Assembly (NCBI GenBank): GCA_964554535.1
Contig: CAZKPB010000020.1
Location: 1-36,860, forward strand
Reading direction: 5' to 3'
DNA length: 36,860 bases
From: DMER64 sp964554535
Lineage (GTDB): Bacteria; Bacteroidota; Bacteroidia; Bacteroidales; UBA932
Part shown: positions 14,726 to 22,969 of the stretch, one piece after another
Numbering within the stretch: position 1 is the stretch's first letter
Layout of the letters: the number at the start of each line of letters is the position of its first letter
Translations under genes and position numbers: made by a program
The notes under the pieces: generated by a model
Database searches by the model: none
Told to the model about the DNA's origin: nothing
The model's input: only the letters and a program-made list of their open reading frames with translations

Positions 14726-15667
14726 ATGCAAAAGATTTTCACCCTAATAGCCGTACTGCTGGTGCTGGGTTCCTGCGCCATGGGGAATGGCAATAAAAAC
14801 AAAAAAACAGCGGAACCGTTGCACTTCAGTGTCCCTTCCCTTCCCATAAGCGTCACCTCGCAGGAAGAGGCCCAACGTTTTATGGTATGCCATTATTGGG
14901 ATGATTTCCCTTTTGCGGACACCCTGTGCATCTATCAGGAAAATTTTCTGGAACCTTTTTTCTCCAACTACGCCAACCTGTTGATGGAGGTTCCCGTGGC
15001 CACGGGACGGGAAGGTATCCGCAACCTTATGAAGGCGGCGCACACCCAGAAGAATGTGTTCCAACACGTCTGCCAATTGTGCAAGACCTATTTCTATGAA
15101 CCGAATTCCCCGTACCTGAAAGAAGACTACTATATTCCCGTGCTGGAGGCCCAGCTGGAAAGTCCCCTGCTGGATACGCTGGACAAGGAACGACCGGCCT
15201 TTCTGTACCGGATAGCCCAGCGCAACCGGGTGGGTCAGAAGGCGGAAGATTTGGAATATATAGCTGTGATACAGAACATTCCCTACTCGGAAGATCCCGA
15301 CCGCGTGGAAACGCTATATAATACAAAAGCCCCGTACCTGCTGTTGTTTTTCAACAATCCGGGTTGTCTCAACTGCAAACAAGTAATGGAAGGCATCCTG
15401 GCCTCCGAACTGCTGACCCGCCTGATTGACAGCGGCCGTCTGGTGGTTCTCTCTCTCTACCCCGACAGCGACCTGGAAGCCTGGTACGACTATTTGCCGA
15501 ATCTTCCAAAAAACTGGATAAACGCATATAATCCGGATACATACGTTAAAGACAACAGTATTTACGACCTCAAGGCCATCCCCACACTATACCTGCTTGA
15601 CAGCCAAAAGACGGTCCTGCTCAAAGACGGCATCTCTGCGGCCCAGGTGGAGGAAATATTGAAGTAG
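14726..15667 (+). CDS. Thioredoxin-like lipoprotein, DUF5106-type
   Basis: The 313-residue protein starts with a lipoprotein signal (MQKIFTLIAVLLVLGSC, Cys17), so it sits in the inner or outer membrane facing the periplasm. The middle (about 45-195) fits the helical DUF5106 region common in Bacteroidetes. From about 200 there is a thioredoxin fold with LLLFFNNPGCLNCKQ, the redox pair being Cys214 and Cys217, and cis-Pro286 in AIPTLYLLD. It is likely a periplasmic thiol-disulfide oxidoreductase. The ATG at 14726 is chosen because the signal peptide begins there; the TTG two codons earlier lies inside the promoter box. It precedes the porin gene by 27 bases and may support folding of envelope proteins, which is an inference. 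Confidence 0.85.
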   Translation: MQKIFTLIAVLLVLGSCAMGNGNKNKKTAEPLHFSVPSLPISVTSQEEAQRFMVCHYWDDFPFADTLCIYQENFLEPFFSNYANLLMEVPVATGREGIRNLMKAAHTQKNVFQHVCQLCKTYFYEPNSPYLKEDYYIPVLEAQLESPLLDTLDKERPAFLYRIAQRNRVGQKAEDLEYIAVIQNIPYSEDPDRVETLYNTKAPYLLLFFNNPGCLNCKQVMEGILASELLTRLIDSGRLVVLSLYPDSDLEAWYDYLPNLPKNWINAYNPDTYVKDNSIYDLKAIPTLYLLDSQKTVLLKDGISAAQVEEILK

Positions 15668-15679
15668 GCATATTTTTTG

Positions 15680-15687
15680 TACATTTG
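15680..15687 (+). promoter_or_regulatory. -7 box of the porin gene
   Basis: TACATTTG is an exact match to TAnnTTTG. The predicted start, near 15691, would leave a 4-base leader before the GTG at 15695, or a 49-base leader before the ATG at 15740. Confidence 0.5.
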
Positions 15688-15694
15688 CGCCCTC

Positions 15695-18367
15695 GTGATT
15701 CAAGGCAAGCTACATATCTGCAGAATTTTTCTGACCGCAATGCTATTGCTGGCTGGGAGTTTCACGTTACTTGCTCAAAATAATGCCACAGCCGCCAAGG
15801 TCGGCGACACCCTGACCACCCGGTCCGTCGTGGTGGACTCGACCGCTATGCTTGCCGCACAGGCCAAAGCAGATTCCACCGCCCTGGCCACGATGGATTC
15901 ACTTACCAGAGTATACCTGGAAGCACGCAACCTCCCCTACCGTATGGCAAACCGTGTTCCCCCGCTGGATTCGCTGGGCATGGCCACTTCTAATAAAGAA
16001 GGACTTTTCTACCGGTTGGACAGCATAGGATTATGCATCCTCGGTTCTCAGGGTATTCCCCAGGTGGATTCCCTGCGCTCTTTTTCCCCAAGCACTCTGG
16101 CCAAGTTCAACCTTATGAAACGCCTCCAACTGCCGGAACAAGACACCCTACGCATTCCCTTGCGTGACAGTGCCGACCGGCTGGTGCGCGACTCGCTGGG
16201 CTTTCTGTACCATATTGACTCGCTGGGACTTATTCAAGTGGACTCTCTGGGTGGATTTATGATAGACTCCTTGGCCACCTTCACCGCCAAAGAGATGAAG
16301 AACTTTGCCCGCCTTTACCGGAAAGAACAGAAGGCCGTGGCCGACTCGATCCGTCACAGCACCTTCCAGATGCTTGATACCTACGTGATTGCAGACTCGC
16401 TGCGTTTCCAGAAAGTCATTGCCTGGACACACGACCCCTACTTCAACAATATCACCCGGACCCCTGTGGACACCTCACTCAACAGTAATTTTTACGATTA
16501 CCGTTACCTCAAGGAAGACGTGGGGGCCACCTATCTGGGGACCGCCGGTTCTCCGTTGCTCACAGACAACTACTTCAAGCGGAAGACCAACGACCGGTTC
16601 CATTTCTGGGACGTAGGGCTTTCCGAGGCTTACGACCGGTCCAACCTTACCAACTACAACACCAAAACGCCCTTTACCGTAATGTCGTATGCGGGGACGC
16701 TTTTTGCCAACAAGAAAGTGGAAGAAAGCAATGTGTCCTTTATGCATACGCAAAACCTCTCACCCGCTACCAATTTTCAATTCTTTTACAAACGGCGCGG
16801 AGCCAAAGGCCTGTTGGAAAAAGAGGCCAATGACATGCGTTCGCTGGCCTTTACCGTCAACCATTTGGGCAAACGATACATCATGCACGCCGGCTTTATC
16901 CGCAACACCCTCAAACGCGATGAAAACGGCGGTATACAGGACGACTACTACATCAAGGACACGCTTATAGAGGCGCGGGCCGTTCCCATAAACCTTTCCG
17001 AGGCCTCGTCCCGTATGGTAAGCAACCAGGTATACATTAACCAATCCCTGGCCGTTCCCATACGTCTTTTCAAAAAAGACACCCTCAAGGCCGGAGAAGG
17101 CACCACTATGTTGATTGGGCACTCCGGAGAGTGGCGCACCATGGCTCGCACCTATACAGATAATATCTCGCTGAGCGACCGGACGGGACGTGATTTCTAC
17201 CACAATCAGTTTTACCTCAACCCCACCGTCACGGCAGACTCAACACGCACTATGGTACTTGACAACCGGTTTTACCTGAGGTTGCAACCCTGGTCACAGA
17301 CGGCCATTGTATTCAAACTGGAAGGTGGTGCCGGTTACGAAATACTCAACAATTACTGCTTTAATCCCGACTTCTACACCACGGGCAACAAGAACGCCGT
17401 ATCGCACAATCTGTACGCGTACGCCGGGGCCTCGGGACAATTAAGCAAATATTTCTCATGGAACGCATTGGGACGTATGGACCTGGCCGGTTATTATGCC
17501 GGAGACCTTTTCCTGGACGCTCAAGCACGCTTTTCCGTGTACCCCAACCCGGGCGGCGTGCACCTCACGGGCCGGTTCTTCTTTAAGAACTTCACCCCCG
17601 AATGGTATCTTCAAAACTATTATTCCAACCATTACGTATGGAATAATGAATTCAACAAAATATCCGATACACGAATAGAAGCCACCCTGTCCATCCCTGA
17701 TTGGAAGATGGAGGCTTCTTTCTCTTACGGCCTGCTTGGCAACGGCACCTATTACGATACACTGGGTGTGGTCCGTCAGGCCAATGAGGCGGTGAATATT
17801 ATGACGGCAAGTCTGACAAAGAACTTTAAAGTCTGGTATTTCCACTTTGACAACCGCGTATTGTTTCAATTGACCTCAAATCAAACGCTGTTCCCTCTTC
17901 CAAAAATCAGCGCCAACTTGAGGTATTACCTGGAAGTCCCCCTTGTCAAAGGTGTGCTTACGGCCCAGCTGGGTGCGGACGCCACTTTTCATACCGCCTA
18001 TTATGTGCAGGCGTACAATCCGGCCCTTGGTGCATTCCAATTGCAAAACAAGCAGGAATACGGCAACACGCCCTACATTGACGCTTTTATTAACATGAAA
18101 TGGAAGCGGGCCACCATCTTTGTGAAGTATGTGAATGCGGCACAAGGCTGGCCCAACAGCGACTACTTTTCCGCCCCACACTATATCCGACCGCAACGTG
18201 TCTTCAAGCTGGGTATGACCTGGCCGTTCTACCTAAATCCCGGCCAGAAATCCGGTGACAATGACAGCCAGGGCGGTAGCAGTACCGGCACCGGAGGCGC
18301 CAACCGCAACAGCGGTGGCACCGGCGGCAGAAGTTCGCAGTCTTCCTCCAATAGAAGAGTGCTTTGA
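15695..18367 (+). CDS. Large putative outer-membrane porin (Porin_10-like)
   Basis: This 890-residue outer-membrane protein has a signal peptide ending LLAQ. I prefer the GTG at 15695 because it gives the signal peptide basic residues (GKLHICR) before the hydrophobic core; ATG 15740 would leave almost no n-region. Residues about 30-240 form a periplasmic region with many Asp-Ser pairs (DSLG, DSIG, DSLR). From about 250 there is a long run of alternating aromatic beta strands with paired Tyr/Phe/Asn, as in Bacteroidetes beta-barrel porins; the barrel ends near RVFKLGMTWPFYL. A Gly/Ser/Asn tail of about 40 residues follows, which is unusual after a barrel. It is coupled to the lytic transglycosylase gene by a four-base overlap. 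Transport substrate unknown. Confidence 0.82.
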   Translation: MIQGKLHICRIFLTAMLLLAGSFTLLAQNNATAAKVGDTLTTRSVVVDSTAMLAAQAKADSTALATMDSLTRVYLEARNLPYRMANRVPPLDSLGMATSNKEGLFYRLDSIGLCILGSQGIPQVDSLRSFSPSTLAKFNLMKRLQLPEQDTLRIPLRDSADRLVRDSLGFLYHIDSLGLIQVDSLGGFMIDSLATFTAKEMKNFARLYRKEQKAVADSIRHSTFQMLDTYVIADSLRFQKVIAWTHDPYFNNITRTPVDTSLNSNFYDYRYLKEDVGATYLGTAGSPLLTDNYFKRKTNDRFHFWDVGLSEAYDRSNLTNYNTKTPFTVMSYAGTLFANKKVEESNVSFMHTQNLSPATNFQFFYKRRGAKGLLEKEANDMRSLAFTVNHLGKRYIMHAGFIRNTLKRDENGGIQDDYYIKDTLIEARAVPINLSEASSRMVSNQVYINQSLAVPIRLFKKDTLKAGEGTTMLIGHSGEWRTMARTYTDNISLSDRTGRDFYHNQFYLNPTVTADSTRTMVLDNRFYLRLQPWSQTAIVFKLEGGAGYEILNNYCFNPDFYTTGNKNAVSHNLYAYAGASGQLSKYFSWNALGRMDLAGYYAGDLFLDAQARFSVYPNPGGVHLTGRFFFKNFTPEWYLQNYYSNHYVWNNEFNKISDTRIEATLSIPDWKMEASFSYGLLGNGTYYDTLGVVRQANEAVNIMTASLTKNFKVWYFHFDNRVLFQLTSNQTLFPLPKISANLRYYLEVPLVKGVLTAQLGADATFHTAYYVQAYNPALGAFQLQNKQEYGNTPYIDAFINMKWKRATIFVKYVNAAQGWPNSDYFSAPHYIRPQRVFKLGMTWPFYLNPGQKSGDNDSQGGSSTGTGGANRNSGGTGGRSSQSSSNRRVL

Positions 18368-19356
18368 AGTCAAAAACAAAGAAGTATTTAATTACTCTGG
18401 TAATAGGCCTTGCGGCATTTGTGCCGGTTATGTATATAACCCTTGCACAACGTGCGCCTTCCCACAAGTTCAGCGAATCCCCCTCCCTTACGGAAGGGGT
18501 TGATACCCTGCACTGCACCATTTACCTTCCGGCCCATGCCGGAGCTCGTTCCAGTTACCATTATGAATTGCTCAAGCGGTTTGCACACAGCAACCACTAT
18601 GCCTTACGCTACGTTCCCGTGACCGATTCTGACCAGATATGGGAACAGTTGCTCTCTCACCGGACAGACATTCTGGTGTTGAATATCATTCATGATTCCA
18701 TTCCTAAAGAAGTTTTCAAGCAAGTCTTTCTTACCCCGTCCATTACAGAGATGGGAGAAGTGTGGATATCGGCCAAGAACAAGAGTCCCTGGCGTCTGGA
18801 AATTGTGCATTGGCTGACCTTGTTTCAGCAACGCAAAGACTTTCCGCGGTTCAAAAACCGGTTCCTGCCCGCCTCGGCCAACCGGTGTCCTTATGACTCG
18901 CTGTTGCGCGCCACCGCACGGCCGCTGGGATGGGACTGGAAGATATTCCGTTCGGTAATGTACCAGGAATCCAGATACGGTATGAACGCCCAGTCCGCGC
19001 GCAATGCCACGGGGCTTATGCAGATGAAGCTCTCCACGGCGCAGGATATGAATCTGGACGACATAGACAACCTGTTTGACCCGGAGCAGAACATTAGATG
19101 TGCCATCAAGTACTTCAGTTACATCCAGCGCAATATGCACCTGGAAGATTTACCGGAAACAGAGCGTGTCAATTTTGTGCTGGCGGCCTACAACGCCGGA
19201 CTGGGGCGCATACAGAACGACCGGGAAAAGGCGTTGGAAGAAGGAAAAAATCCGGACAAATGGGAAGACGTGGCCCCTTATACCCCCAACCAGACGCAGC
19301 AATACGTGAAAAGCATCTGGGTCCGCTACCACAACTGGTCTACTTCATCTGAATAG
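18364..19356 (+). CDS. Membrane-bound lytic transglycosylase (MltF/SLT type)
   Basis: The 330-residue murein hydrolase cleaves the MurNAc-GlcNAc bond to a 1,6-anhydro product in the periplasm. An N-terminal basic stretch and hydrophobic helix (about 8-28) form a signal anchor. Residues about 45-165 resemble a shortened solute-binding-type module as in MltF. The SLT domain (about 175-320) has the catalytic Glu202 in MYQESRYGMN, then NATGLMQM and VLAAYNAGLGR, all diagnostic. The TTG start overlaps the porin stop (TTGA), fitting translational coupling; later Met codons would cut into the anchor. The 3' end overlaps the convergent permease gene by 17 bases. It probably makes room in the wall for envelope assembly, perhaps of its porin partner. 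Confidence 0.88.
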   Translation: MKSKTKKYLITLVIGLAAFVPVMYITLAQRAPSHKFSESPSLTEGVDTLHCTIYLPAHAGARSSYHYELLKRFAHSNHYALRYVPVTDSDQIWEQLLSHRTDILVLNIIHDSIPKEVFKQVFLTPSITEMGEVWISAKNKSPWRLEIVHWLTLFQQRKDFPRFKNRFLPASANRCPYDSLLRATARPLGWDWKIFRSVMYQESRYGMNAQSARNATGLMQMKLSTAQDMNLDDIDNLFDPEQNIRCAIKYFSYIQRNMHLEDLPETERVNFVLAAYNAGLGRIQNDREKALEEGKNPDKWEDVAPYTPNQTQQYVKSIWVRYHNWSTSSE

Positions 19357-20584
19357 CCTTTGACGGGCTGGTACGTATTATGGCCCGCAACGGGAAACAC
19401 ATCAGCAACAGAATGGCGGCCCCGCCCAGAAGGTCCACCGCCAGCACGTTCCACACGGTAAGCGCAATGGGCACACTGTCCACAAAGTACGTCGCGGGAT
19501 CCAGGGTAATAAAGCGGGTGGCTTGTTGAAACAGACAGAACCCCACGCCGGCCACGGTACCCCACAACACACCCCATCCCACCACTCCGGCCGATTTGTA
19601 CAGGAAACACAGTTGCACCTGCGCGTCCTTCATACCCATACTCTTGAGCAGCCCTATCATTGAGGTCTTTTCAAACAGCATTATCAGCAATCCGGAAATC
19701 ATATTGAATCCCGCCACAAGCACCATAAGTACCAGAATGATAATTACATTCATATCAAGCAGCGAGAGCCAGTCATACAGATGGGCATACCTCCGGTGTG
19801 CGCTTTGCAGCACCACGCCCTGGTCATTCCCGGCCGAGCGGGACATAATCAGATCTTCCATAAGCGCCTGCTGGCGCTCCATCAACACCCCGCGTTTCAG
19901 AAAAAATTCCACGCCACTGATCTGGTCGTCGTTCCAGCCGTTTACCCGCTGTGCCTGCCGTATGTCACCCAGAATCAGATGGCTGTCCACATCTTCAAGT
20001 TGCGCGTCGTAAATACCGCACACGCTGAATTTGCGCATCCGCACGTTGTCGCCAATAAAATACATGAGCAGCGTGTCATTCACCCCTACCTGAAGCATGG
20101 AGGCAATCCTTGCCGAGATGAGCACTTCTTTGGACAACGCACTGTCCGCCAACTGCGGCACCCTGCCCGCCACCAAAGCCGATTCAAAAAAATCCCAGCG
20201 ATAATGGGGCGCAACGCCTTTCAGAGATACCCCCTGCAACGCATTGTCCGTCTTTATGAGTCCGTTGGCCACCGCATATTCCTGATGGTAATCCACCGTT
20301 TCCATGGCGCACAGGTCATCATAGTACGTCAGGTCGTTAGACAGGGGTACCGCTTGCGTAGAGAATCCCGCCCCCGGGGATTCCATCACTATCTGCCCCG
20401 TAAACCCGGCTATCTTCCGCTCTATTTCCGCCCTGAAGCCACGCACTATGGCCAGGGACAGAATCATTATGAACACACTAACCGCCACACTCATTGTGGC
20501 AATACGCGTTCCCAGGCGGCTGACCTTGCCTGTGGAGGACGCATCACCTTTAATTCTTTTGGCAATATATAGTGCGGGATTCAT
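19340..20584 (-). CDS. ABC transporter permease, LolC/LolE (FtsX/MacB) type
   Basis: The 414-residue inner-membrane protein has the family layout: a first helix at about 30-50 (IATMSVAVSVFIMILSLAIV), a large periplasmic MacB_PCD-like domain to about 255, and three helices at the C-terminus in the FtsX domain (NVIIILVLMVLVAGFNMISGLLIM and later). MNPALYIAKRI at the N-terminus is typical for Bacteroidetes LolC/E homologues, which extract lipoproteins from the inner membrane with LolD. No ATPase gene is adjacent. Many lipoproteins are encoded nearby, consistent with but not proving this role. The ATG at 20584 is preferred over an upstream TTG. A TAAATTTG box at 20594-20601 would give a six-base leader. 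Confidence 0.88.
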   Translation of the reverse strand: MNPALYIAKRIKGDASSTGKVSRLGTRIATMSVAVSVFIMILSLAIVRGFRAEIERKIAGFTGQIVMESPGAGFSTQAVPLSNDLTYYDDLCAMETVDYHQEYAVANGLIKTDNALQGVSLKGVAPHYRWDFFESALVAGRVPQLADSALSKEVLISARIASMLQVGVNDTLLMYFIGDNVRMRKFSVCGIYDAQLEDVDSHLILGDIRQAQRVNGWNDDQISGVEFFLKRGVLMERQQALMEDLIMSRSAGNDQGVVLQSAHRRYAHLYDWLSLLDMNVIIILVLMVLVAGFNMISGLLIMLFEKTSMIGLLKSMGMKDAQVQLCFLYKSAGVVGWGVLWGTVAGVGFCLFQQATRFITLDPATYFVDSVPIALTVWNVLAVDLLGGAAILLLMCFPLRAIIRTSPSKAIQMK

Positions 20585-20593
20585 CTGTAAATT

Positions 20594-20613
20594 CAAATTT
20601 ATCTTTATATTTG
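20594..20613. promoter_or_regulatory. Divergent -7 boxes for the permease and tRNA-Gly
   Basis: TAAATTTG reads toward the permease on the minus strand (20594-20601), and TATATTTG reads toward the tRNA on the plus strand (20606-20613). Both match TAnnTTTG and are only four bases apart, so the two polymerases would compete for the same site. Confidence 0.55.
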
Positions 20614-20633
20614 CGGGCGTTTTTGGGAAAATT

Positions 20634-20709
20634 GCGGGAATAGCTCAGTTGGTAGAGCATCAGCTTCCCAAGCTGAGGGTCGCGAGTTCGAACCTCGTTT
20701 CCCGCTCCA
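20634..20709 (+). tRNA. tRNA-Gly (anticodon CCC)
   Basis: The cloverleaf is complete: acceptor arms GCGGGAA and TTCCCGC, D-arm TAGCTCAGTTGGTAGAGC, anticodon stem TCAGC/GCTGA around loop TTCCCAA (anticodon CCC), T-arm with GTTCGAAC, discriminator T and an encoded CCA at 20707-20709. It decodes GGG glycine codons. A TATATTTG box lies about 20 bases upstream. Confidence 0.96.
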
Positions 20710-20728
20710 AACCCAAAAATTCTTCTGC

Positions 20729-21616
20729 TTATTCCTCCTCATCATCTTCTTCTGCCAGTAACGTCCGTTCCTCTCCAAAGCATTTGAGCACATGTTCCAT
20801 ACGCTGTTCCGCATCGTGCGCGGTCGCGTCTTCTTGGGTGGTAAACAGATAGTACAGGCACTCGGCATACATTTGGGCCATATCGACAGGCGAAGCAGCC
20901 CGGAACGACTCTTTGGGGATGGTTAGTCCCGACTCCTTTAAAAAGTAATCCAGTTGCGAGGGGGCAAATAAACTCCCGTCCTTGTAGATGTTCACATAAA
21001 ACACCACTTCCCCGTTTTTGTCCGTCACCGCCGGCAAGAAGCCGCCCTTGAACGCCACGCCCTTAATGGGCACATTGCAGCGGTAGGCCATCAACATGTA
21101 GATGATGCCCAAAGTTACCGGATTTCCCGTATGTTGCTCCAGTACCTTGTCTATGAATGCGTAACGAACTTCCTTTATAAAGGGGTCGGCCGCCTGAAAG
21201 CCCAACCGGTGATAAAACACATGGTTGAACAGTTGCACGCTTTCCAGCAACGTACAGTTGTCACTAAGTTCGGCATTCACTTCGTTGGCCCCGTCGGAAA
21301 TGACTTCATCGGTCCAGGCACAGTCAATAGGATAACCGGCCGCTTCCTGTACCAGACACAACCCGCGCAACGTATTGTCCATTGGATTTTCCAGCCACTT
21401 GTACAAATCGTCCATAGCCGTGGAGCGATACAACTGTTCCAACAGGGAAACCAGCCCAAAACGGGTGCTTCGGTCCGCCTGGTGTGCCATCTCTTTCAAT
21501 TGCTCCAGCGCCGTGGGGCCCATTTCACGTATCCGCTTCCAGACCGCCTGGCGTACTACCTGGTCGGGATCGTCCCATAATGAGACAAGGCTGCGGATTT
21601 CTGTTGTTGTTTCCAT
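20729..21616 (-). CDS. SirB1/UPF0162-like transglutaminase-fold protein
   Basis: The 295-residue cytoplasmic protein has an N-terminal helical region with HEAT-like character (VRQAVWKRIREMGPTALEQL). A Transglut_core2/SirB1 domain follows, visible in LFNHVFYHRLGF, FIDKVLEQHTGNPVTLGIIYMLM and GVAFKGGFLPA. The family lacks a demonstrated activity and is thought to be a degenerate transglutaminase or protease fold. The C-terminus is very acidic (EEDDEEE). Its ATG overlaps the stop of the nucleoside phosphorylase gene by one base (TGATG), so the two form an operon. A tRNA gene lies convergently 20 bases downstream. No specific role can be assigned. Confidence 0.8.
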   Translation of the reverse strand: METTTEIRSLVSLWDDPDQVVRQAVWKRIREMGPTALEQLKEMAHQADRSTRFGLVSLLEQLYRSTAMDDLYKWLENPMDNTLRGLCLVQEAAGYPIDCAWTDEVISDGANEVNAELSDNCTLLESVQLFNHVFYHRLGFQAADPFIKEVRYAFIDKVLEQHTGNPVTLGIIYMLMAYRCNVPIKGVAFKGGFLPAVTDKNGEVVFYVNIYKDGSLFAPSQLDYFLKESGLTIPKESFRAASPVDMAQMYAECLYYLFTTQEDATAHDAEQRMEHVLKCFGEERTLLAEEDDEEE

Positions 21617-22506
21617 CAGTTTGTCCGGGCAGGAGCCTCTTTGGCCAGCCGGCTCAGGGCCACTTGAGCCTGCTCCATAATCAGCGGTTTATAATCCACG
21701 TTCATATTATGATTCACACGCTGGGCTATCACCAGACAGACAGTAGCTCCCTGATGCCCAAGCATACGGCTCAAGCCCGCAATGGCAGACCCTTCCATCT
21801 CAAAATTAGTGATACGCAGGTCGCCGTAGCGGAAACTTTCCAGTTTGGACAGGTAATCCTTATCCGCCAGCGGGAGACGCAGCACCCTGCCCTGCGGCCC
21901 GTAGAAACCAGGGGCCGAGAGAGTGATGCCGTGGATGGAATCCGAAAAATCGTCCTCTATCTGTTCCGAGTTGCGAACAAAATACGGTTTTGCCAGACGG
22001 GAAGACCAGTTCATATGTTTCACAAAGGCCGCCTCCATTTCCATATCACACACGGATTCCACGTTTCCGTACCAGTTAAGCAGTCCGTCCAATCCAATGG
22101 AATAACGGGAATAAACCAGCATTCCGGGCTGGATGTCGGGCTGAACGGCTCCGGAAGTGCCGTAACGCAAAATGCGCAGGGACCGATGCTCGGGTTTGAG
22201 GATGCGCGTGGCAAAATCTATATTGGCCAGCGCGTCCAGCTCGTTCATCACAATATCTATGTTATCGGTACCAATCCCGGTAGACAGCATCGTGACGCGG
22301 CGTCCGTCGTATTTTCCTGTAGTGGCAACAAATTCACGACTTTGCGACACAAATTCCACATCTGTCAACAATTCCTTGAGTAGCATTACCCGTCCCGGGT
22401 CTCCTACCAATAACACATTGTCTGCCAGCTGCTCCGGACGAATATGTATGTGAAAAGCACTTCCGTCGCTGTTTATAATTAATTCTGAAGGGGCAATTTC
22501 TCTCAT
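21616..22506 (-). CDS. Nucleoside phosphorylase (PNP/UDP family 1)
   Basis: The 296-residue enzyme splits a nucleoside with phosphate to give a free base and (deoxy)ribose-1-phosphate in salvage. VLLVGDPGRV at 31-40 is the phosphate-binding start, STGIGTDN follows, then RYGTSGA, and NFEMEGSAIAGLS carries the Glu of the ribose site (F-E-M-E-G). This set is close to uridine phosphorylases, but base preference cannot be read safely. The ATG at 22506 starts MREIAPSEL; an upstream TTG frame extension is not needed. TATCTTAG at 22528-22535 is a one-mismatch -7 box that would give an 18-base leader. It is co-transcribed with the SirB1-like gene. Confidence 0.9.
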   Translation of the reverse strand: MREIAPSELIINSDGSAFHIHIRPEQLADNVLLVGDPGRVMLLKELLTDVEFVSQSREFVATTGKYDGRRVTMLSTGIGTDNIDIVMNELDALANIDFATRILKPEHRSLRILRYGTSGAVQPDIQPGMLVYSRYSIGLDGLLNWYGNVESVCDMEMEAAFVKHMNWSSRLAKPYFVRNSEQIEDDFSDSIHGITLSAPGFYGPQGRVLRLPLADKDYLSKLESFRYGDLRITNFEMEGSAIAGLSRMLGHQGATVCLVIAQRVNHNMNVDYKPLIMEQAQVALSRLAKEAPARTN

Positions 22507-22527
22507 GGAGGTGTACAATTTAAACTA

Positions 22528-22555
22528 CTAAGATACCCAGAATTTTATACATTTG
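22528..22555. promoter_or_regulatory. Divergent -7 boxes for nucleoside phosphorylase and DUF4293 gene
   Basis: TATCTTAG on the minus strand (22528-22535, one mismatch to TAnnTTTG) and TACATTTG on the plus strand (22548-22555, exact). The predicted leaders are 18 and 15 bases. No clear -33 TTTG on either side. Confidence 0.45.
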
Positions 22556-22573
22556 CGAACAAATACCGCAAAA

Positions 22574-22966
22574 ATGATTCAACGTATCCAAACCCTTTAT
22601 CTGGCCATTGCGCTGGGCCTGATGGTCTCTATGTTCTGGAGCATCTACGCCACCAGCACGCCTTTTGTCGTACTCAGCGCCGCTGTATGTCTGCTTATCT
22701 GTGCCGCCATTGTATTATTCAAGGCTCGTAAAATTCAAATACGCATCTGTCTGTACACCTCCATAGTACTGGTTTTTGAACAAATATGGATTGGTGTGGC
22801 CTATATCCAGAACAAGGACCACATCTCCTTCAGCATCACCACCGTTTTCCCCATTGTATGCGCCATCCTGCTGGTCATGGCCCTGCGCGCCATTGCTACG
22901 GACGAGGCAATGGTACAGTCGTACGAGAGGCTGCGCCCCATGCTGAAAGATAAAAAGAAAAAATAG
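22574..22966 (+). CDS. DUF4293 family small membrane protein
   Basis: The 130-residue protein begins MIQRIQTLYLAIAL, the hallmark start of the Bacteroidetes DUF4293 family. Four hydrophobic helices (about 8-26, 29-49, 60-78 and 90-108) are followed by a basic tail ending in four lysines (KDKKKK). It is an inner-membrane protein of unknown function. The ATG at 22574 is used because the family begins there; a TTG frame extension lies in the promoter box. It converges on the TPR gene with three bases between stops. Confidence 0.85.
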   Translation: MIQRIQTLYLAIALGLMVSMFWSIYATSTPFVVLSAAVCLLICAAIVLFKARKIQIRICLYTSIVLVFEQIWIGVAYIQNKDHISFSITTVFPIVCAILLVMALRAIATDEAMVQSYERLRPMLKDKKKK

Positions 22967-22969
22967 CGG

